10,333 nt of DNA from contig JAEORG010000317.1 of NCBI GenBank assembly GCA_016841005.1, positions 1 to 10,333 on the forward strand. The letters are read 5' to 3'. A model generated the notes under the pieces. The model had not been told where the DNA came from, did not search any database, and worked only from the letters and a program-made list of their open reading frames with translations. This DNA comes from Candidatus Thorarchaeota archaeon. GTDB taxonomy: Archaea; Asgardarchaeota; Thorarchaeia; Thorarchaeales; Thorarchaeaceae. This document shows, piece after piece, positions 6,436 through 10,333 of the stretch; within the stretch, counting starts at the first letter, position 1, and each line of letters starts with the position of its first letter. The translations under genes and the position numbers were made by a program.

Positions 6436-6603
6436 GTGATAGTTGTACCATTCGCAATCCTGGTAGTAATGCTTGCAATCATTGTATATCCAGCAGTTAT
6501 TGGATGTTCAAGGAACAAAGATGTGAAAACTGTTGCAAGCGGCGAAAATGTCGGAGAGATGGAAGAGATCACGAGAGACAAGGAATCCAAGGATACTAGC
6601 TGA
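6436..6603 (+). CDS. 55-residue single-pass membrane miniprotein (copy B)
   Basis: GTG at 6436 follows AGGAGG (6423-6428) with seven bases between. The protein begins MIVVPFAILVVMLAIIVYPA, then VIGCSRNKD and an acidic/basic tail ending TRDKESKDTS. It parallels copy A (4479-4640): one hydrophobic N-terminal segment, a Cys-Ser just after it, then a charged tail containing DKES. VIGC resembles a lipobox, but copy A lacks that pattern and neither has a basic n-region, so lipoprotein processing is unlikely. The frame is open upstream to a TTG at 6352, but that extension would cover the promoter block, so the SD-backed GTG is preferred. It sits between two pseudogenes yet carries no lesion, which argues that it is kept by selection or was copied recently. 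Its function is unknown. Confidence 0.75.
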   Translation: MIVVPFAILVVMLAIIVYPAVIGCSRNKDVKTVASGENVGEMEEITRDKESKDTS

Positions 6604-6612
6604 AGGGTCTGG

Positions 6613-7023
6613 ATGCATGAAATCCTGAGCCCCCTCTCTGAATGCCCGATTTTCCCGAAAGTTAGTAAAAGCACAGATAGCAATTTTACTGGGACAGCAT
6701 GTGTTGAGCGGTTAGCCCCTAATAACGACATCTTCAATTGTCCAATATCCAACGTGACTTTTTAACCAGGTGCAAGAACCGATTGGCATAGACATCCAGG
6801 TGGCCAGATTCTGCATATTACCGGCGGTAAGGGGTGTTTTAAGGAAGAGGGCAAACCGGTACAATCGCTTCAAAAAAGCAGATGTAGTAAGAATAGAACT
6901 CAATGTCAAACATTGGCACGGCGCATCATCAGATCGTTTGTAAGTGCAGGTATAAGTCCCAATCGAGGCAAAGGGAACGCAGAATGGTTTGGACCAGTGA
7001 CAGATGAAGAATACAGCAATGTG
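6613..7023 (+). pseudogene. Frameshifted cupin-domain gene
   Basis: Read across lesions, this encodes a full cupin of about 137 codons, the family's normal length. IFPK (6649-6660), NFTGTACVERLAP (6682-6720), FNCPISNVTF (6733-6762) and PGARTDWHRHPGGQ (6766-6807) are followed by ILHITGGKGCFKEEGKPVQ. Then, after a frame change, come DVVRIELNVKHWHGA (6881-6925) and, back in the first frame, KGNAEWFGPVTDEEY (6970-7014). The His of WHRHPGGQ and KHWHGA are the expected metal ligands of the double-stranded beta-helix. The lesions are TAA at 6763-6765 where relatives have Glu, an extra base at the A6 run 6872-6877, and a compensating shift between 6935 and 6969. Relatives are annotated as cupin or carboxymuconolactone-decarboxylase-linked proteins. 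The start codon is uncertain. Confidence 0.8.
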
Positions 7024-7139
7024 AAATCGAATAAGAAAATTAGCAGCCAATGGACTACAGACCTCATGGTAGGAACCTGGTGGATCAAACCTCGCGTGGC
7101 AAACAATCTGTTTTCAATACAAACAAAAGGAATCAAACT

Positions 7140-7151
7140 AAACAATTGTTT
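7140..7151 (+). promoter_or_regulatory. 12-bp perfect palindrome before the reductase gene
   Basis: AAACAATTGTTT reads the same on both strands and ends 13 bases before the ATG at 7165. It is directly followed by the ribosome-binding GAGGG (7152-7156). An overlapping dyad, CAAAC...GTTTG, widens the symmetry. This placement suits a repressor operator at the transcript start, but A/T-rich palindromes of this size also arise by chance. No convincing TATA box was found in 7024-7139. Confidence 0.3.
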
Positions 7152-7164
7152 GAGGGAATATTAG

Positions 7165-8199
7165 ATGGTTTACGATCTAATTGTTGTGGGTAGTGGTCCT
7201 GCTGGATCTACGTGCGCAAGAAAAGCGGCTCAACTTGGTTTGGAGGTTCTAGTTTTAGAAAAAGCGAATCATCCAAGAAGAAAAGCTTGCGGAGGTGGTT
7301 TAACCCTACAAGCTAAGAACGTACTCGATCTCGATTTTACAAAAGTTGTGGAACGCGAACTGTGCGGTCAACGGTATTACTACGCTTCCGGGAAATCCAA
7401 GACTTATCTACAACCAGAGTTTGGAGGCTATACAGTGCGCAGAGAAAACTTTGACCAATTTCTCCTTCAGAAGGCAGCTGAAGCTGGCGCTACAGTTCAA
7501 CAGGGTATTCAAGTGACTGATGTCATTGAAGAATTGAACCAGATTGCTGTGATTGCAGGGGGTAAATCCTACTCAGCGAAACTAGTTGTAGGAGCAGATG
7601 GTCCAAACAGCACTGTAGCTCGCAAGACCGGACTAAAGACTCGTTGGAATGATAATGAGATCGCATTATGCATAGAGGCTGCTGTCCCTATGGATCCCTC
7701 AGAAATCCTGAGAATCGTCGGAGATCCGAAGAGGTCGGAACGAATTATTCTTGAGTTCTACATTGGATTTTTACCGAAAGGATATGCATGGGCTTTTGCG
7801 AAAAAGAATGAGTTTAGTCTTGGAATTGGAGCGCCTGTAAGTGAGGTTTCGAATCTTAGGGTGTACTGGAGAAAATTCGTTACATCCTTTGAGAAAAGGA
7901 ATGGTGTAAAGTGCAATCTAGCTGGACAGACTTCAGCCAGAGTACCCGTATGTGGGATTATTGAGAAGCCATATTCTGACCGAATAATGTTGATTGGAGA
8001 TGCAGGGGGTTTTGTCCAGACTAGTACTGGAGAAGGAATAACATATGCAATTCAGTCTGCAAAAATTGCAGCAGATGTGGCCAAGAATATTATAGATGAA
8101 GTGCCTAAAGTGAGTACTATGACATATTTCAATCGAGCACGGGATTCAATGGGGCAAGATTTGATTACTCCCCAGCCGCTTTTCATTAATGAATCCTAA
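7165..8199 (+). CDS. Geranylgeranyl reductase family FAD-dependent oxidoreductase
   Basis: This is a flavoprotein of the family that saturates the geranylgeranyl chains of archaeal membrane lipids; related members act on other isoprenoids. The Rossmann FAD site is DLIVVGSGPAGS (4-15). RKACGGGLT (39-47) carries the conserved Cys beside the flavin. VVGADGPNSTVAR (141-153) is the GD/GADG motif, and GYAWAFAKK (206-214) corresponds to the family's GYxWxFPK, here with Ala for Pro. LIGDAGGFVQTSTGEGI (276-292) binds the FAD pyrophosphate and ribityl. The ATG at 7165 follows GAGGG with eight bases between. At 344 residues it is shorter than the usual 380-420: the sequence stops soon after the helix with YFNRARDSMGQDL, where relatives continue with a helical C-terminal part. 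It may be a natural short form or a recent 3' truncation. All visible FAD motifs are intact. Confidence 0.9.
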   Translation: MVYDLIVVGSGPAGSTCARKAAQLGLEVLVLEKANHPRRKACGGGLTLQAKNVLDLDFTKVVERELCGQRYYYASGKSKTYLQPEFGGYTVRRENFDQFLLQKAAEAGATVQQGIQVTDVIEELNQIAVIAGGKSYSAKLVVGADGPNSTVARKTGLKTRWNDNEIALCIEAAVPMDPSEILRIVGDPKRSERIILEFYIGFLPKGYAWAFAKKNEFSLGIGAPVSEVSNLRVYWRKFVTSFEKRNGVKCNLAGQTSARVPVCGIIEKPYSDRIMLIGDAGGFVQTSTGEGITYAIQSAKIAADVAKNIIDEVPKVSTMTYFNRARDSMGQDLITPQPLFINES

Positions 8200-8280
8200 A
8201 GAGGCTGAATCCAAAGGAGGGCATTACATCCCAGTTTATCAGCACCTAAAGTCGATGAAATAGAGCAAATCAGATTCCCG

Positions 8281-8388
8281 TTACAGTGATTTCATCAGTG
8301 CTTCCTTAGGCTCTCTCGTTCCTGTAAGGCTAGTCTTGATCACCGGTTCAAAATCCCAATAGTTGTCTGGAACGATGATTACAATTTT
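8281..8388 (-). pseudogene. Possible C-terminal remnant of a solute-binding protein
   Basis: On the minus strand a 35-codon stretch between two stops reads KIVIIVPDNYWDFEPVIKTS, then LTGTREPKEALMKSL. The ending, with LTG, a few residues, then PKEAL, resembles the last helix of extracellular ABC solute-binding proteins. There is no start codon or ribosome-binding site and nothing recognisable upstream. If real, this is only a fragment. The remaining 8200-8280 holds no gene I can support, and 8389-8522 holds the next promoter. Confidence 0.25.
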
Positions 8389-8448
8389 TCAATGAATAGC
8401 AGGAAGCGCTTTTGAGGTTACAGAGAAGAACTCCAATAGATTAAGAAA

Positions 8449-8458
8449 TCTTTTATGC
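8449..8458 (+). promoter_or_regulatory. TATA-like box of the secreted protease gene
   Basis: TCTTTTATGC, preceded by purine-rich AAGAAA, fits BRE plus TATA. Transcription would begin about 8478-8482, right at the left arm of the inverted repeat 8478-8504. Confidence 0.45.
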
Positions 8459-8477
8459 TTCTACTAGTGATATTGTC

Positions 8478-8504
8478 AAATGCACAGATTCACTCTGTGC
8501 ATTT
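8478..8504 (+). promoter_or_regulatory. Perfect 11-bp inverted repeat at the predicted mRNA 5' end
   Basis: AAATGCACAGA (8478-8488) and TCTGTGCATTT (8494-8504) are exact complements around TTCAC. The right arm ends three bases before the ribosome-binding AAGGAG (8508-8513) of the protease gene. In DNA it could be an operator over the transcription start. In RNA it would be a strong 5' hairpin affecting stability or translation. Confidence 0.6.
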
Positions 8505-8522
8505 CGTAAGGAGAGTGAGTAA

Positions 8523-10067
8523 TTGAAGAGAGCTTTTTACATTTCAGAGGTACTTGCATCTTTGGTCGTTCTGACACTGCTGGTGACTATAGCGTCTGCC
8601 ATATACATTCCTCCAGATCCTCCATCAGTGCCACCAACGATATCCAATGTGACAGTACCTAAGAATCAAGCCACCGGAACATCAGCTACAGTGAAATGTT
8701 CTGTTTCATGGCACTACCAACCAGGTTCAATGAGAAGTGTGAAGATCAAAGTGCCATCTATCTCAAGTACCTGGTATAGCATGAGCACATCAGATGCAGT
8801 GAACTTCTGGTATCTAAGGACTGGATTGAATCCTGCAACGCAATACTCCTTCACTATCAAGGCAACAGAACAGGTATGGTATGAGCCATTTGGAGATTGG
8901 ATATATCTTACAACTTATGCCAATGGTATCATAGATGATTGTATACCCTCTGTTTCGGTGTCGATATCCAATATACAGGAGCAGCAGGCAACATGCAACT
9001 TTGCCGTTGACTGGGGTAGGACTACATACTCGTCCTATCATCAGAATGTCTATGTCGAGTATAAGCACGGGCAAGGCACTATTTGGAAACAACTTGACCC
9101 AATAACATACAACCCGAGTAATCCAAGTGTGGTTCTCACAGGACTAGTGATGTCCACATTATATGACTGCAAGGTAAAAGTTACCCATGATATCTACGTG
9201 ATTCCAGACTTCATCCCGTTCGAGAGTGAGTGGTCAAGCACAACATTCACCTCGTCCTCTTGGACACCGAACAGAAAATATGCTCTGAATATCAATCTCA
9301 ATGGAGACCCAGATGATGGAGTCTATTATGCTCATCACAATACCATCGATTACATGGATGGACTGAATTGGGCAGGTTGGGGATACATCGAGCATACTGT
9401 AACGATACCGGATGGATCAACAGCAGATGTGTTAACAGGGGATGGACCAGGAAGTACTCCCCCGGGTGAATTACGATGGCCTAATTGGTATACTACGCCG
9501 AGTGACAGTAACAGTCTTGTCTTCATATTCATTGTTGGTCACGGAGGAATCGGAAAGCTACATATTGGTGGAATGCCTACACCACCTGAATGTGAAGCTA
9601 GTGAGTATGCCATAGCACAAGCGATTGCTTCTATCAGTTTCGGAAAATTGATTCTTGTAATCGAGGCGTGTTATTCAGGTAGCTTGATTGATGGAATCGT
9701 GAGCCAGCTAGGTTCTGTAAGAATGAGGAATACCCTGATAATAACAAGTGCAAACGCAACCATGGTCGCTGGATGCATGAACACTGCAGGCTCTCCAACA
9801 ACAGATGACAAATGCACTTTCTCATCAGCATTTCTTCCAGTAATAGCATCTGGGGGGAGCTTCTATTCAGCATTTGATGCAGGAGCAGAGTACTGTTATG
9901 ATAACCCAGCTAGCCTTCCTGAATGGGGAGTTGACTATCAGGATCCACGTCTTGATGACATTGATGATAATCCTGATGTCACTGTGAAATTGGCAAAAGA
10001 GAACGGTATTGTTCCATTGATAATAGGAAAAGACGGACAATTGGCATATGTTCTCAGATTATACTGA
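8523..10067 (+). CDS. Secreted caspase/legumain-like cysteine protease with two Fn3-like domains
   Basis: A 514-residue exported protein. Residues 1-27 are a signal peptide or N-terminal anchor (MKR, then a hydrophobic run ending ASA). Two fibronectin-III-like beta domains follow, near 38-135 and 142-245; each ends with a Tyr-containing strand (TQYSFTIKA, TLYDCKVKV). From 252 comes a clan CD caspase-hemoglobinase fold. NINLNGDPDDGVYYAHHNTI begins it, SLVFIFIVGHGG (331-342) supplies His340 and LILVIEACYSGS (376-387) supplies Cys383. LIITSANATMVAG follows as the next strand. Both catalytic residues are present, so activity is plausible. Substrate specificity is unknown; legumain (C13), caspase (C14) and gingipain (C25) relatives share this core. 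There is no C-terminal anchor. The start is TTG at 8523, since TAA immediately precedes it in frame and AAGGAG lies nine bases upstream. Likely roles are cell-surface adhesion and proteolysis. Confidence 0.85.
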   Translation: MKRAFYISEVLASLVVLTLLVTIASAIYIPPDPPSVPPTISNVTVPKNQATGTSATVKCSVSWHYQPGSMRSVKIKVPSISSTWYSMSTSDAVNFWYLRTGLNPATQYSFTIKATEQVWYEPFGDWIYLTTYANGIIDDCIPSVSVSISNIQEQQATCNFAVDWGRTTYSSYHQNVYVEYKHGQGTIWKQLDPITYNPSNPSVVLTGLVMSTLYDCKVKVTHDIYVIPDFIPFESEWSSTTFTSSSWTPNRKYALNINLNGDPDDGVYYAHHNTIDYMDGLNWAGWGYIEHTVTIPDGSTADVLTGDGPGSTPPGELRWPNWYTTPSDSNSLVFIFIVGHGGIGKLHIGGMPTPPECEASEYAIAQAIASISFGKLILVIEACYSGSLIDGIVSQLGSVRMRNTLIITSANATMVAGCMNTAGSPTTDDKCTFSSAFLPVIASGGSFYSAFDAGAEYCYDNPASLPEWGVDYQDPRLDDIDDNPDVTVKLAKENGIVPLIIGKDGQLAYVLRLY

Positions 10068-10086
10068 TGGAATCTATATCCATCAG
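10064..10086 (+). terminator. Perfect 8-bp stem-loop over the protease stop codon
   Basis: CTGATGGA (10064-10071) pairs exactly with TCCATCAG (10079-10086) around ATCTATA. The stop TGA (10065-10067) is inside the 5' arm. No T-run follows, so it may act by processing or stability rather than as a classic terminator. Confidence 0.4.
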
Positions 10087-10333
10087 CATAGAAGAAGAAT
10101 GTCTGTAATGCTTGAATAGCAGGAACGACATTCTTCAATACTTTCTGTGATGTTCTGCTGTTTACGACGTCTGTATATCTTTCTAGGTATCCAGTATTGA
10201 GTAATCCTCGTAATCTATTCATGATGCGATTTTTCGATAAGGAGAGGGATGTTCTCATTTTCGATACTAAACAGATGATTTGGTATGAACTTGGGATTAG
10301 CTGACTTGGTTCACTTTAGCTAATGTTCAACCA
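10080..10333 (-). pseudogene. Probable remnant of a winged-helix DNA-binding protein
   Basis: From an in-frame stop at 10316-10318 the minus strand is open leftwards. It reads SYQIICLVSKMRTSLSLSKN, then RIMNRLRGLLNTGYLERYTD. That is the pattern of a winged helix: a first helix, a recognition helix after SLSKNRIMNRL, and a wing at GYLERYTD. VPAIQALQTFFFYADG then suggests a last helix. The only ATG (10258) lies inside the first helix region and has no ribosome-binding site. The frame also runs on to 9938, antisense to the protease C-terminus, which is unlikely to be coding. A decayed regulator, or an intact one with a mis-set start, both remain possible. Confidence 0.4.

Noticed and set aside
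4479..6603. Miniproteins as OadG-type small subunits of a decarboxylase pump, given the nearby carboxyltransferase remnant
   Set aside because: OadG proteins are longer and I see no matching signature; the remnant sits near only one copy and is probably coincidental.
6297..7145. Three minus-strand open frames opposite the miniprotein and cupin remnant
   Set aside because: The plus strand carries recognisable family motifs here; the minus frames have none.
6913..7164. 83-codon plus-strand frame ending right before the reductase start
   Set aside because: Its first part is the C-terminal piece of the cupin pseudogene; the rest is probably read-through after the lost stop, with no start signal of its own.
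8189..8263. 24-codon ORF overlapping the reductase stop
   Set aside because: It has no ribosome-binding site, is short and has no recognisable sequence.
9634..9873. Minus-strand open frame inside the protease gene
   Set aside because: It is antisense to the catalytic domain and has no start signal.

Overview
The window looks archaeal, and an Asgard lineage of the Thorarchaeota kind is my best guess. The grounds are four. There is a geranylgeranyl-reductase-family flavoprotein. There are TATA-box-like A/T motifs 25-50 bases before several starts, some so close that leaderless transcripts are likely. One protein begins with what reads as a roadblock/longin-type domain, a fold expanded in Asgard archaea. 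There is also a secreted caspase/legumain-like protease carrying fibronectin-type domains. GTG and TTG starts are common. No rRNA, tRNA, CRISPR array, insertion sequence or integrase is visible. The phylum is inference; the archaeal assignment is fairly firm.

Layout. 93-2092 (+): an unrecognised small protein, a divergent Hsp20/alpha-crystallin-like protein and the longin/roadblock-like protein, each with its own upstream promoter-like motif. 2148-4289 (-): one large multi-pass membrane protein convergent with them. 4479-4640 (+): a 53-residue membrane miniprotein. 4939-5766 (+): an alpha/beta hydrolase. 5835-6026 (-): a 63-residue double-CxxC zinc-ribbon protein. 6181-7023 (+) is a zone of decayed genes. 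It holds the eroded 5' end of a pyruvate carboxylase subunit B/oxaloacetate decarboxylase alpha gene and a full-length but frameshifted cupin gene. Between them sits an apparently intact paralog of the 53-residue miniprotein (6436-6603). 7165-8199 (+): the geranylgeranyl reductase family protein, with a short C-terminus. 8523-10067 (+): the secreted caspase-like protease. The right edge (minus strand) carries what looks like the remnant of a winged-helix regulator.

The genes do not form one obvious pathway; most appear to be single-gene units. The strongest unexpected signals are three. First, the two miniprotein genes share both their coding start and a promoter-proximal block (TGGGAATA, then TTAAATT about 50 bases before the start), so the whole expression unit was duplicated. 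Second, two recognisable enzyme pseudogenes lie close together. Third, a perfect 11-bp inverted repeat sits just where the protease transcript should begin. Several genes also have their stop codon inside a stem-loop, which may be how transcripts end here. I did not find a clearly new multi-gene defence or mobile system.
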